A stretch of DNA of 64,000 nucleotides. Origin: Stygiobacter sp043807765 (GTDB taxonomy: Bacteria > Bacteroidota > Ignavibacteria > Ignavibacteriales > Melioribacteraceae). This document shows positions 44,025 to 52,247 of the stretch, piece by piece. Where the stretch lies: positions 1 through 64,000 of the forward strand of contig JAZDFQ010000109.1 of NCBI GenBank assembly GCA_043807765.1, in the 5' to 3' direction. The notes beneath the pieces were generated by a model. The model made no database searches. It was not told the DNA's origin and worked only from the letters and a program-made list of their open reading frames with translations. The number at the start of each line of letters is the position of its first letter. Within the stretch, counting starts at the first letter, position 1. A program made the translations under genes and the position numbers.

Positions 44025-46370
44025 ATGAAATTTTCTTACACCAAAATTCTTTCTTTACTTATTATATCAGTTGGAATGAATACGTTCGCTCAGTCAGCAG
44101 ATACAAGTTGGAAGCTTTATGATGATTCTCAAGTAGCACAAATTAATATCACAATGGAAAAAACCGCTTTCGATTGGATGATGGCAAACTTCATGAGCGA
44201 CTCCATGCATGTTAGCACGATGAAGTTTAAGAATAAATACATAGACACAACACTTGCCAACGTTGGAATTAGAATTAGAGGGAACACATCCCGTTCGGCA
44301 CAAAAAAAATCATTCAAGCTGTCGTTTAACGATTTTGTGAAAGGAAGAGAATTCTTTGATGTTGATAAACTAAACCTCAACGGAGAACACAACGATCCGT
44401 CCATTGCTCGTTCAAAAGTTTCATGGAATTTGTTTCAGAAGAGCGGCTTAATTTCCAGCCGCGCAAGTTATGCCGCAGTTTACATCAACGATAAATATAT
44501 GGGTCTATATATTTCCGTAGAAAACATTGATGATGAGTTTTTGAAGAAACGCTATTACGATGATTCCGGAAATTTATATAAATGCCTATACGGAGCTTCG
44601 TTCGCACCAAACAGCAATAACTATACACAAGAAACAAATGAAGACAAACCGGATATGTCTCAGATATTTAGATTGATCAACATGCTCAATACAATTCCGG
44701 CGCAGACACTTCCGGATTCTTTGGAAGAGATAATGTTTGTTGATGAGTTTCTAAAATATGAAGCAATGAATGTGCTGATTGGTCAGTGGGATGACTACTG
44801 GTCAAACATGAACAATTATTACGTTTACTTTGAACCAAAGGCTGGAAAATTTCATTGGATTCCCTACGACTATGACAATACTTTTGGTATCGACTGGTTT
44901 AACTATGAATGGACTCAAGCCGATCCGTTTAATTTCAAAAAACTCAGCAATACAAAAAGGCCTTTAATTGAGAAAGTTCTTGCGAACAACCAGTACCGTG
45001 ATCTTTATGCGCATTTTCTTCAGCACATCATTAAATCAAGTTACCAATATTACCAGATGTCGAACATGGTTCTTGGTTTAAGAGAACAAATTCGTTCATA
45101 TGCATTAGCGGATACTTACCGCAGAAGAGATTATCAATTTAGCGATGATGATTTTGAAAACAGTTTTAATATGTCTCCCTTTTCAACCCCATCGCAAGGG
45201 ACGCACGTAAGAAAGTCAATTCTTCAGTTTGTTAACGAAAGAAATATTTATCTGAAAGATAGAATCACATTTGTTGGCTCTGCTCCAATAGTTTACAAAA
45301 TCGATTACGAGCCGAAGAATCCGGGGCCGGATGACTCCATATACGTTTACGCATCTGGCTTTGCATCATCGGGTGTTGAACAGCTTAACATCCAATTTCA
45401 TCCGGGATTGTTAACAGTTATTTACACTTACAAAATGAAATTTTCTCCCGTCGCAAATGCAACAAAGGTAGAAGATGCCGACCGCTGGGTTGGTGTAATT
45501 CCTCCACTTGGAAAGAATGGTTTTGGAAGATTCAAAATAGAAATAAGCGATAAGAGTGCAGCTAAAACAATTTATCCCCGCGCGAGTTATGTTGAACTGA
45601 AAGCACGTGAATATTCAACAACCGGCAACAATCCGGTAATAAATGAATTTATGGCGGATAATTCTAAGACTATTAAAGACCCGGCAAACGCAACCAAAGA
45701 CGAATATGATGATTGGGTCGAGCTCTATAATCCAACCACAAGCGAAATTCTGCTCACCGGAATGTATCTGACCGACGACAACACGAAACTTGATAAATGG
45801 CAATTCACTCAACAGAATTTGAAACTAACCGCGGGTGAACATTTACTTGTCTGGTGCGACGAACAAGGTAGCCAAAGCGGTATTCATACTAATTTCAAAC
45901 TGTCGAAGAATGGCGAATACATTGCTCTTGTTGGAACAGATGGCAAAACCATAATCGATGAATACACGTTTGGCGCGCAGCAGACTGATGTTTCTTTCGG
46001 CAGAGTTCCAAGCGGCGGGACTAAATGGTCATCCATGAAACCAACACCGGGAACATCTAACATTACAACCGATATTGCAGAAAAAGAGATTCCCACCGAA
46101 TTTAATTTGTCCGCTTATCCAAATCCGTTTAATCCGGCAACCACAATCCAATATTCGCTTCCGGTTCAATCGGATGTTTCACTTGTAGTTTATGATTTAC
46201 TCGGCAACAGAATTTGGGAAGTGTCTCAAACAGCCCAAGCTCCCGGTTTATACAAAACAAGTTGGAAGGGAGAAAATAATTTCGCTTCCAAAGTTTCTTC
46301 CGGAATTTATTTTTGTAGAATCGTTGCGGGTAAGTATAATTCGTCTGTAAAACTTATGCTACTTAAATAA
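44025..46370 (+). CDS. CotH-like protein with lamin-tail domain and T9SS sorting tail
   Basis: 781 residues. Signal peptide ILSLLIISVGMNTFAQ. Residues 35-425 are a CotH kinase-like domain: GIRIRGNTSRSAQKKSFKLS with its Lys cluster, DKLNLNGEHNDPS, GLYISVENID and the Asp-rich WIPYDYDNTFGIDW. Residues about 540-680 are a lamin-tail domain (VINEFMADNS, DDWVELYNPT, LLVWCDEQG). The C-terminal 85 residues hold AYPNPFNPATTIQYSL and LVVYDLLGNRIWE, a type A T9SS signal. Bacillus CotH is an atypical protein kinase of spore-coat proteins; catalysis here is plausible but untested. Upstream hairpin TTTTCG-CTTAA-CGAAAA (43995-44011). Confidence 0.88.
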   Translation: MKFSYTKILSLLIISVGMNTFAQSADTSWKLYDDSQVAQINITMEKTAFDWMMANFMSDSMHVSTMKFKNKYIDTTLANVGIRIRGNTSRSAQKKSFKLSFNDFVKGREFFDVDKLNLNGEHNDPSIARSKVSWNLFQKSGLISSRASYAAVYINDKYMGLYISVENIDDEFLKKRYYDDSGNLYKCLYGASFAPNSNNYTQETNEDKPDMSQIFRLINMLNTIPAQTLPDSLEEIMFVDEFLKYEAMNVLIGQWDDYWSNMNNYYVYFEPKAGKFHWIPYDYDNTFGIDWFNYEWTQADPFNFKKLSNTKRPLIEKVLANNQYRDLYAHFLQHIIKSSYQYYQMSNMVLGLREQIRSYALADTYRRRDYQFSDDDFENSFNMSPFSTPSQGTHVRKSILQFVNERNIYLKDRITFVGSAPIVYKIDYEPKNPGPDDSIYVYASGFASSGVEQLNIQFHPGLLTVIYTYKMKFSPVANATKVEDADRWVGVIPPLGKNGFGRFKIEISDKSAAKTIYPRASYVELKAREYSTTGNNPVINEFMADNSKTIKDPANATKDEYDDWVELYNPTTSEILLTGMYLTDDNTKLDKWQFTQQNLKLTAGEHLLVWCDEQGSQSGIHTNFKLSKNGEYIALVGTDGKTIIDEYTFGAQQTDVSFGRVPSGGTKWSSMKPTPGTSNITTDIAEKEIPTEFNLSAYPNPFNPATTIQYSLPVQSDVSLVVYDLLGNRIWEVSQTAQAPGLYKTSWKGENNFASKVSSGIYFCRIVAGKYNSSVKLMLLK

Positions 46371-46385
46371 TTGAAAGGACCTTTT

Positions 46386-46898
46386 ATGAATTCAAAACCA
46401 CAAGCCGGTGAATACGCTCCTTATTATAGCAAGTATATTAGTCTTGTACCGGAAGGAAATATTTTAGAAATCCTAGCCGAACAAATCACTGCTGCTGAAA
46501 AACTTTTTAGAGAAATAACTGAAGAGAAATCCAAGTTCCGTTACTCTGAAGGCAAATGGAGTATACGAGAAGTTCTAGGCCACATTATAGATACGGAAAG
46601 AATTTTCGCGTACCGCGCATTAAGGTTTTCCAGAAACGACAAAACCGCGCTTCCCGGTTTTGAGCAAGATGATTTCGTTCCAAATTCTAACCAAGATAAT
46701 GTATTGCTTAAGGACCTTCTCGAGGAATTATTGCTTGTCCGTAAAGCTAATTTGAAAATGTTTGCTTCATTTTCAGATGAGATGTGGACTCGCGTTGGAA
46801 TTGCAAGCGAAAATGCTATGTCGGTTCGGGCACTGGCCTATAATTTAGCCGGGCATTTGACTCATCACATATCAGTGATAAAAGAAAAGTATCTATAA
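46386..46898 (+). CDS. DinB-family protein
   Basis: 170 residues from ATG at 46386, preceded by AAAGGA; the in-frame TTG five codons earlier is part of the Shine-Dalgarno region. DinB/YfiT four-helix bundle with metal-binding histidines expected in VLGHIIDTERIFAYR and LAGHLTHHISVI. Such proteins are metal-dependent thiol transferases or of unknown function. No signal peptide. It lies 15 bases after the CotH gene stop. Confidence 0.85.
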   Translation: MNSKPQAGEYAPYYSKYISLVPEGNILEILAEQITAAEKLFREITEEKSKFRYSEGKWSIREVLGHIIDTERIFAYRALRFSRNDKTALPGFEQDDFVPNSNQDNVLLKDLLEELLLVRKANLKMFASFSDEMWTRVGIASENAMSVRALAYNLAGHLTHHISVIKEKYL

Positions 46899-46915
46899 CC
46901 AAACTATATATAACT

Positions 46916-47437
46916 ATGGCACTTTTAGTTTTAGCATATCCGGAAGTTGAAAAGAAAGATTTCAACTGGATTCAATCTTTCCGGGCAAAACATGACGAAA
47001 GATATTTCAATGTTGTAGACCCACACTTTACATTAGTCTTTCCGGTGTTCGAAGTTTCGGAAAACGACTTTGTAGCTCATGTTCAGAAAGTCGCAAAAAA
47101 ATTTAGTGAATTTTTCTTCGTAATTCGCTGCGCACAAATAGTTAAAGATTCTTTCAGTGATTATACCGATGTGTTTCTTATTCCGGAAGAAGGGTACCGC
47201 ATTTTTGTAAAACTTCACGATGCTCTTTATTCTGATCTTTTGGAAAAAGAACTGCGGCTGGATATTCCTTTCATTCCACATCTTGGAATAGCAAATAGTC
47301 TCGATCCTCTTAAATGTAAAAAATTAGCCGATGAGATCAATTATAAAAGCATTGAGGTTGTTGGAGCTATTAGTAAACTGAATATAGTCTCCTACGAAAA
47401 CGACAAGATAGAACTGCTTAAAGAAATATTCTTATAA
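46916..47437 (+). CDS. 2H-phosphoesterase-like protein (2'-5' RNA ligase family)
   Basis: 173 residues. The first HxT motif is DPHFTLVFP (about 38-46). The second, expected as HxT, reads FIPHLGIAN with Gly for Thr. The overall length and strand pattern fit the LigT/2H superfamily, which acts on 2',3'-cyclic or 2'-5' phosphates. The changed second motif may lower or alter activity. Follows the DinB gene after 17 bases. Confidence 0.7.
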   Translation: MALLVLAYPEVEKKDFNWIQSFRAKHDERYFNVVDPHFTLVFPVFEVSENDFVAHVQKVAKKFSEFFFVIRCAQIVKDSFSDYTDVFLIPEEGYRIFVKLHDALYSDLLEKELRLDIPFIPHLGIANSLDPLKCKKLADEINYKSIEVVGAISKLNIVSYENDKIELLKEIFL

Positions 47438-47534
47438 CGGGTAATAGAACCAATCTTCGTTTCAAACGACTAATCTATTAAAGCTTGATTAGAGTTAGAA
47501 TTTCAATTATTATCTCAGTGGAATTTGAGTGTAA

Positions 47535-47855
47535 ATGAAAAAAATCAAACAAATAGCAAAACTAGTTGATTGGGAAGCGTTCTTTTGGATCGTTGGTTTA
47601 ATATATCTACTCTTCATAAATCCTTATCAAGAATCGCATGTAAGTTTATGCCCTTATAAAAATCTTGGAATTGAATTTTGTCCCGGCTGCGGTTTGGGAA
47701 GATCTATATCCTTCTTTTTTCATGGGGATTTTCTTCATTCAATTCAGTCCCATCCGCTCGGCATAATTGCATTTGTTATAATCTTGGCAAGAATAGTTCA
47801 TTTAGTTAGAAGAAAATACTTTAACAAAAAACAGAGCGAGGTTATGTATGGCTAA
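47535..47855 (+). CDS. DUF2752 small membrane protein
   Basis: 106 residues. Two membrane helices (about 14-30 and 73-90) flank the family signature FCPGCGLGRSISFFFHGDF. Function unknown. The gene overlaps the TM2-domain gene by eight bases, a pairing often seen in Bacteroidota, so the two proteins probably work together. Confidence 0.85.
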   Translation: MKKIKQIAKLVDWEAFFWIVGLIYLLFINPYQESHVSLCPYKNLGIEFCPGCGLGRSISFFFHGDFLHSIQSHPLGIIAFVIILARIVHLVRRKYFNKKQSEVMYG

Positions 47856-48198
47856 TATTTACGAATTATTACCCGAAATAGTTGGAGAAGAGCAGATGTA
47901 CATTTCGAGTCTGGTTAAGAACTTAGAGGAGAAACAAGCTTTTCAATTTGCCAACATTTACCGTGCGCGTCGTAAAGATCCGCAAATCATTTTGCTGGTT
48001 ACTCTTGTTGGCTTCCTTGGCATTTCCGGAATTCAGAGATTCTTGACAGACCAAATCGGTTTAGGAATTCTTTACTTGTTAACCGGCGGTATTTGTATGA
48101 TTGGTACTATCATCGATTTAGTAAACTATAAGAAGATTGCCTTTGAGTATAACCAAAAGCAAGCGAATCAAATTGCTGTAATGGTTAAAGGAATGTAA
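47848..48198 (+). CDS. TM2-domain membrane protein
   Basis: 116 residues. The N-terminal 45 residues are soluble, then the TM2 pair of helices (IILLVTLVGFLGISGIQRF and LGILYLLTGGICMIGTIID) with the basic loop FLTDQ between, the hallmark of TM2 proteins. No enzymatic function is known for the bacterial family. Co-translated with the DUF2752 gene. A terminator follows. Confidence 0.85.
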   Translation: MANIYELLPEIVGEEQMYISSLVKNLEEKQAFQFANIYRARRKDPQIILLVTLVGFLGISGIQRFLTDQIGLGILYLLTGGICMIGTIIDLVNYKKIAFEYNQKQANQIAVMVKGM

Positions 48199-48207
48199 TA
48201 TTTTTCA

Positions 48208-48234
48208 AGCGGTCTCTCGGGACCGCTCTTCTTT
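48208..48234 (+). terminator. Terminator after the TM2 gene
   Basis: AGCGGTC-TCTCGG-GACCGCT followed by CTTCTTTT. Seven-base GC-rich stem ten bases after the stop. Confidence 0.75.
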
Positions 48235-48265
48235 TACCTTGCACCTTATTGCTTATGCCCCATGC

Positions 48266-48904
48266 CTATTTAGTCCCAATCATTTCTTGAACCATCGGCT
48301 TCAATCCGGCGAATGTTAACTCAACGGCTATCACCATAAGAATCAAGCCCATTATCCTCATTAATACTTTGTTGCCGTTATCGCCAAGAATTATTAAGAT
48401 TTTTCTGCTTCCTACCAATATTAAATAAGTTGTAAAGAGAACCAGAATGATTATTGCAAATAGAATCGCTTTTTCGGAATAATCTCTCGCATCGTTAAAT
48501 AAAACTATAGTCATCGTAATAGAACCGGGGCCACAAATGATTGGTATTCCCAGCGGAGTAATTGCAAACTCATTTACAAACTCGCTGAAACTCTGACCTT
48601 CCTCTTTAAGCCGGTTCATCTTGGCTTGAAGCATATCATAACCGGAAAGAAAAAATAATACGCCTCCTACAATTCTTAATCCGTTTACCGAGATATGAAA
48701 AAACTCAAATATAAAATTACCGGCAAATGCAAAAAGCACCATAATTATAAATGCCGTTAAAACTCCTTTGAATGCGATTTTCTGTACTTCTTTGTGGGTC
48801 ATATTCTTTGTTAAAGAAGTGAAATATGGAATAATTCCAAATGGAGTTACCATTGTAAATAGCGATGTAAACGCCAGAAAACCAAACTGAAAAATTCGAT
48901 CCAT
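48266..48904 (-). CDS. MarC-family (NAAT/UPF0056) inner-membrane protein
   Basis: 212 residues, six hydrophobic helices. Family landmarks: TMVTPFGIIPYFTSLT near the N-terminus, VGGVLFFLSGYDMLQAK, and AITPLGIPIICGPGSITMTI. Despite the name, MarC is not proven to confer resistance; related proteins may transport amino acids. Single gene, divergent from the cysteine unit. Confidence 0.9.
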   Translation of the reverse strand: MDRIFQFGFLAFTSLFTMVTPFGIIPYFTSLTKNMTHKEVQKIAFKGVLTAFIIMVLFAFAGNFIFEFFHISVNGLRIVGGVLFFLSGYDMLQAKMNRLKEEGQSFSEFVNEFAITPLGIPIICGPGSITMTIVLFNDARDYSEKAILFAIIILVLFTTYLILVGSRKILIILGDNGNKVLMRIMGLILMVIAVELTFAGLKPMVQEMIGTK

Positions 48905-48958
48905 GTTTTTCCTATTGAACTAAAATTCTAACTGCAATGTTATCTCAAATAACCGATG

Positions 48959-48988
48959 TTGCAAAGTTCAGAAAATTATTTAACTTCG
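48959..48988 (+). promoter_or_regulatory. Candidate promoter of the cysteine unit
   Basis: TTG (48959-48961), 19 bases, then TAACTTCG (48981-48988), one mismatch from the Bacteroidota TAnnTTTG element. It would place the transcript start close to 48995, about ten bases before the leader ATG at 49005, making the leader nearly leaderless. No other upstream element was recognised. Confidence 0.4.
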
Positions 48989-49004
48989 CGCATAAAAATA
49001 TAAA

Positions 49005-49106
49005 ATGTTTAATCTCAGAAACACATATCGAAATCTCTTAAGAGCAAATTCCCTAAACGAATTACGCTCTGCCCTTGGCACTGCCTGCTGCTGTTGTTGC
49101 TGTTAA
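49005..49106 (+). CDS. Cysteine leader peptide (six terminal Cys codons) of the cysE-cysK unit
   Basis: 33-codon frame whose last residues before the TAA stop are LGTACCCCCC, encoded by TGC TGC TGT TGT TGC TGT, so the run is not a simple base repeat. It ends 55 bases before the cysE ATG, and both downstream genes make cysteine. This is the arrangement expected of an amino-acid leader: ribosomes stall at the Cys codons when charged tRNA-Cys is scarce, changing expression of the genes behind. No Shine-Dalgarno is visible, which is common in this phylum. The direct repeat TTAATCTAA (49103-49111, 49127-49135) and small alternative stems (TTTAG/CTAAA and CTTAA/TTAAG) lie in the spacer. No strong intrinsic terminator is seen, suggesting translational rather than transcriptional control. 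Confidence 0.72.
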   Translation: MFNLRNTYRNLLRANSLNELRSALGTACCCCCC

Positions 49107-49161
49107 TCTAATCTTTAGTTCCACACTTAATCTAAAATAATTTTAAGCTAGGAAAACCTTA

Positions 49162-50013
49162 ATGGAAAACGACCATTTATTTAATGCATTTACATATGAA
49201 TTTTTGAATAAACGCCAAGCGCACGCTTGCACAACTTCGTTAAAGTCGGAAGCAGCAAGCTACCTGAACGAATTAATTGATTTTCTGTTTCCCCACTTTT
49301 CAAAGAAAGTCTATTCCGATCCGGAAGATGTGTTGGCAAATCTTCAGCTTCTGAAGCGAAACTTGGTTGAGTTGCTTAAACTGTTAAACGGTAGTTCACC
49401 TCAGAATGCGCGCGAAATTGCCGACTCATTTATTAATAGAATTCCGGAAATCCATTCTAAACTATGGAATGACGCGAACGCAATATATTCCGGCGATCCG
49501 GCTTCTGAAAGTGTTGATGAAGTAATTCTCGCATATCCCGGATTTATGGCAATTGTAATCTACAGAATCTCGCATGAGCTTTATCTTCTCAAAGTTCCTA
49601 TCATTCCTAGAATCATTTCCGAGCATGCACATCAAATTACCGGAATAGATATTCATCCCGGCGCACAAATTGGCAGTCCATTTTTTATAGATCATGGAAC
49701 GGGAATTGTAATTGGAGAGACAACCGTAATTGGTAAGAATGTAAAAATTTATCAAGGAGTTACACTCGGCGCGCTTAGCGTAGATAAATCTCTCGCACAG
49801 ACAAAACGGCATCCGACTATTGAAGATGATGTGATAATTTATTCACAAGCCGTAATTCTTGGCGGCAATACTGTTATTGGAAAGAACAGCGTTATAGGAG
49901 GTAACTCTTGGGTTACTCAAAGCATTCCTCACGATTCTGTTGTTTACAACAAAAGCGAAGTGCGCATTAAAACCAACAAAGAATTTGAAGAACCAATTAA
50001 CTTTATTATTTGA
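49162..50013 (+). CDS. cysE: Serine O-acetyltransferase
   Basis: 283 residues. Transfers acetyl from acetyl-CoA to serine, the first step of cysteine synthesis. The C-terminal half is the left-handed beta-helix: HPGAQIGSPFFIDHGTGIVI with the catalytic His-Asp region, GETTVIGKNVKIYQGVTLGA, and a KRHPTIEDDVIIYSQAVILG repeat. The N-terminal helical part (1-130) is longer than in short EpsC forms. It stands 55 bases behind the Cys-run leader and four bases from the cysK Shine-Dalgarno. The C-terminal tail lacks the canonical Ile ending used for CysK docking but does end in FII, so complex formation remains possible. Confidence 0.93.
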   Translation: MENDHLFNAFTYEFLNKRQAHACTTSLKSEAASYLNELIDFLFPHFSKKVYSDPEDVLANLQLLKRNLVELLKLLNGSSPQNAREIADSFINRIPEIHSKLWNDANAIYSGDPASESVDEVILAYPGFMAIVIYRISHELYLLKVPIIPRIISEHAHQITGIDIHPGAQIGSPFFIDHGTGIVIGETTVIGKNVKIYQGVTLGALSVDKSLAQTKRHPTIEDDVIIYSQAVILGGNTVIGKNSVIGGNSWVTQSIPHDSVVYNKSEVRIKTNKEFEEPINFII

Positions 50014-50024
50014 AAGGAAGAAAA

Positions 50025-50933
50025 ATGAAAGCGAATAACATTCTCGAAACAATCGGCAATACGCCGCATGTTAGAATAAATAAACTTTTTGGCAGCAACG
50101 AAGTTTGGGTGAAGCTTGAAAAAAACAATCCGGGTGGAAGCATCAAAGACAGAATTGCTCTTTCGATGATTGAAGATGCAGAACGCCGTGGAATTTTAAA
50201 AAGCGACAGCATAATTGTCGAGCCAACTTCCGGTAATACAGGAATTGGTTTGGCTATAGTTGCAGCAGTAAAAGGTTATGAGTTAATTCTCGTTATGCCG
50301 GAATCAATGTCGGTGGAAAGAAGAAAACTTATGTCCGCATACGGTGCAAGGTTCGATCTTACTCCGCGTGAACTTGGAATGAAGGGTGCTATAGCTAAAG
50401 CAAACGAAATAGCGGCAAGCAATCCCAAAGCATGGATTCCGCAGCAGTTTGAAAATGAAGCTAACGTACAAGTTCATATCAACACAACGGCACAAGAAAT
50501 CCTTAATGATTTTCCGGATGGATTTGATTACTTGATTACTGGTGTCGGTACCGGCGGACACATAACCGGTGTTGCTAAAGTTCTCAAAGAAAAATTTCCA
50601 AATCTAAAAGTGTTTGCAGTTGAACCTACTTTATCGCCGGTAATTTCGGGGGGACAGCCGGGACCTCATCCTATACAAGGAATTGGCGCGGGATTCATTC
50701 CTAAAAATCTAGACACAAGTATGCTTGATGGAGTAATTCAAATTACCAAAGAGGAAGCGTTTGAGTTTGCTCAGCGCTCAGCAAAAGAAGAAGCCATATT
50801 TGGCGGAATTTCTTCCGGTGCAACTTTAGCCGCTGTTAGCAAAAAACTTTCAGAAAGTAACGAACCGAAAAAAGTACTAGCTTTTAATTACGATACCGGC
50901 GAACGCTATCTCTCAGTTGACGGCTTGTATTAA
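50025..50933 (+). CDS. cysK: Cysteine synthase (O-acetylserine sulfhydrylase)
   Basis: 302 residues from ATG at 50025 behind AAAGGA. PLP enzyme joining O-acetylserine and sulfide. PLP lysine is Lys41 in NNPGGSIKDRIALS; TSGNTGIGLA is the substrate/phosphate loop; TGVGTGGHITG and GGISSGATLAA bind the cofactor phosphate. It forms a two-gene operon with cysE under the leader. A stem-loop with T-run on the reverse side follows at 50982-51001. Confidence 0.95.
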   Translation: MKANNILETIGNTPHVRINKLFGSNEVWVKLEKNNPGGSIKDRIALSMIEDAERRGILKSDSIIVEPTSGNTGIGLAIVAAVKGYELILVMPESMSVERRKLMSAYGARFDLTPRELGMKGAIAKANEIAASNPKAWIPQQFENEANVQVHINTTAQEILNDFPDGFDYLITGVGTGGHITGVAKVLKEKFPNLKVFAVEPTLSPVISGGQPGPHPIQGIGAGFIPKNLDTSMLDGVIQITKEEAFEFAQRSAKEEAIFGGISSGATLAAVSKKLSESNEPKKVLAFNYDTGERYLSVDGLY

Positions 50934-50981
50934 AGCTTGATCTTGCTCATGATCTTAATCTTACTCTTGATCTAAACAAAA

Positions 50982-51001
50982 CCGCCGCAGAAATGCGGCG
51001 G
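50982..51001. terminator. GNRA-looped terminator between convergent genes
   Basis: CCGCCGCA-GAAA-TGCGGCGG, eight-base GC stem with a GAAA tetraloop. On the minus strand it is followed by TTTTGTTT, so it mainly ends the acyltransferase transcript from 51028; it may stop cysK transcription too. Confidence 0.8.
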
Positions 51002-51027
51002 CTAACAAACAATTTTTGTGAGCTTAA

Positions 51028-52170
51028 TTAAGATTTCCGTTTCAGCCCAAACAAAACTCGCATAAATCCAATTCTCTTAATCAACAATTCGTAAATAAGT
51101 AAACTTCCACCAAAAGTTGAAACAACTACCAAAGCAAATTTTACAATAATGCTCAACTGCATCTGAATAATGTAATACCCAAAAACAAGCATTACTGTTT
51201 GATGTAGAATATACAGCGGATAAACTGCTTCTGTAGAATAGATTAATAATTTATTAGACTTTACAAAAAACTTTCTTGAATAACCAAAAATTGTAAGTAG
51301 CCAGCTGATCAGAAAAATGTTTTTAAGTGTACCGTAAATGAAAAAAAAAGTTATTCCCTCTTCCGGCATAATTTCATAAGTTGGTCCCCATACAAAAAGC
51401 CAAAGAAATGAAAATGGAATTGCAGTTATAGCTAGAGAAACTTTTCGTTGTTGCTCAATTACGTCCCACAGCCCCTTTACAGATATGATGATTATTCCAT
51501 AAAGGAAGAATATAAATGAGTAAGTCAGATTGTACCAATCACCCCACAAAGCATGTGTTGTAGGAAACTGCCAAGCCAAACTGTAATAGATAATTAACGG
51601 CGGCAATACTGCCAAATAAATTCTATAAGGTTTAGAAAAGAAATTCAACATGGCTTTCTTAACTTTTTCCGAAGAATCACTTCTGAGATATTTTAGCAGC
51701 GGTAGCGCAGCAACAGAATAGACAAAGATATAAGCGATGTACCAGAGGTGATGCCAGCTAAAACTTCCTTTAGGATAAGGAATGAATTCTAAAACCTTTT
51801 TGTAAAACTCAAAATAACTACTGTAATTGCCGCCTTTGAACTGATATTCGAAATATATTTGAGGTGGAATGATCACAAACATTCCGAAAGTGAGCGGAAT
51901 TAATAAACGAACTGATCTTTCCTTGAGAAAGCCACCAATTGTTCGGTGAGACAAAACGAAGTATGAGCCAATTCCCGAAATAATGAATAGCAATGGCAGT
52001 CTAAATTGGTTCAGCGGAGTCATCCACAATTCAAACAGCTCACTAGTTTGAGAATTCTTTAAATGAAAATCCCATGGGACAAAAAACATACCGGTGTGAA
52101 AAAAGATTAGCAGAAAAAATGCAATTACTCTTAGCCAGTCTAGTTCGTAAATTCTTTCTTTAGTTTCCAT
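51028..52170 (-). CDS. Membrane acyltransferase, acyltransferase-3 family
   Basis: 380 residues, about ten hydrophobic helices. The N-terminal IYELDWLRVIAFFLLIFFHT contains the conserved Arg and catalytic His, followed by NQFRLPLLFIISGIGSYF and FSWHHLWYIAYIF, the pattern of OafB/NodX-like acetyltransferases that modify surface glycans. Substrate unknown. Single gene on the minus strand. Confidence 0.88.
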   Translation of the reverse strand: METKERIYELDWLRVIAFFLLIFFHTGMFFVPWDFHLKNSQTSELFELWMTPLNQFRLPLLFIISGIGSYFVLSHRTIGGFLKERSVRLLIPLTFGMFVIIPPQIYFEYQFKGGNYSSYFEFYKKVLEFIPYPKGSFSWHHLWYIAYIFVYSVAALPLLKYLRSDSSEKVKKAMLNFFSKPYRIYLAVLPPLIIYYSLAWQFPTTHALWGDWYNLTYSFIFFLYGIIIISVKGLWDVIEQQRKVSLAITAIPFSFLWLFVWGPTYEIMPEEGITFFFIYGTLKNIFLISWLLTIFGYSRKFFVKSNKLLIYSTEAVYPLYILHQTVMLVFGYYIIQMQLSIIVKFALVVVSTFGGSLLIYELLIKRIGFMRVLFGLKRKS

Positions 52171-52247
52171 AGTTCATTAATTAAACTGGTATTATGACGT
52201 TTTATTAACTGGCTTGGTTAAGTTAATTTTTTAATTTTCTTGTGCTA

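Noticed and set aside
44129..44404. Minus-strand 91-codon frame inside the CotH gene
   Set aside because: It is a shadow of the well-supported CotH coding frame, with no start signals.
48266..48904. MarC as a multidrug resistance determinant
   Set aside because: The name is historical and the family is not shown to cause resistance.
49086..49103. TGCTGCTGTTGT as a simple triplet microsatellite
   Set aside because: The run alternates both Cys codons, is in frame with an ATG-started reading frame, ends exactly at its stop, and lies before two cysteine genes.
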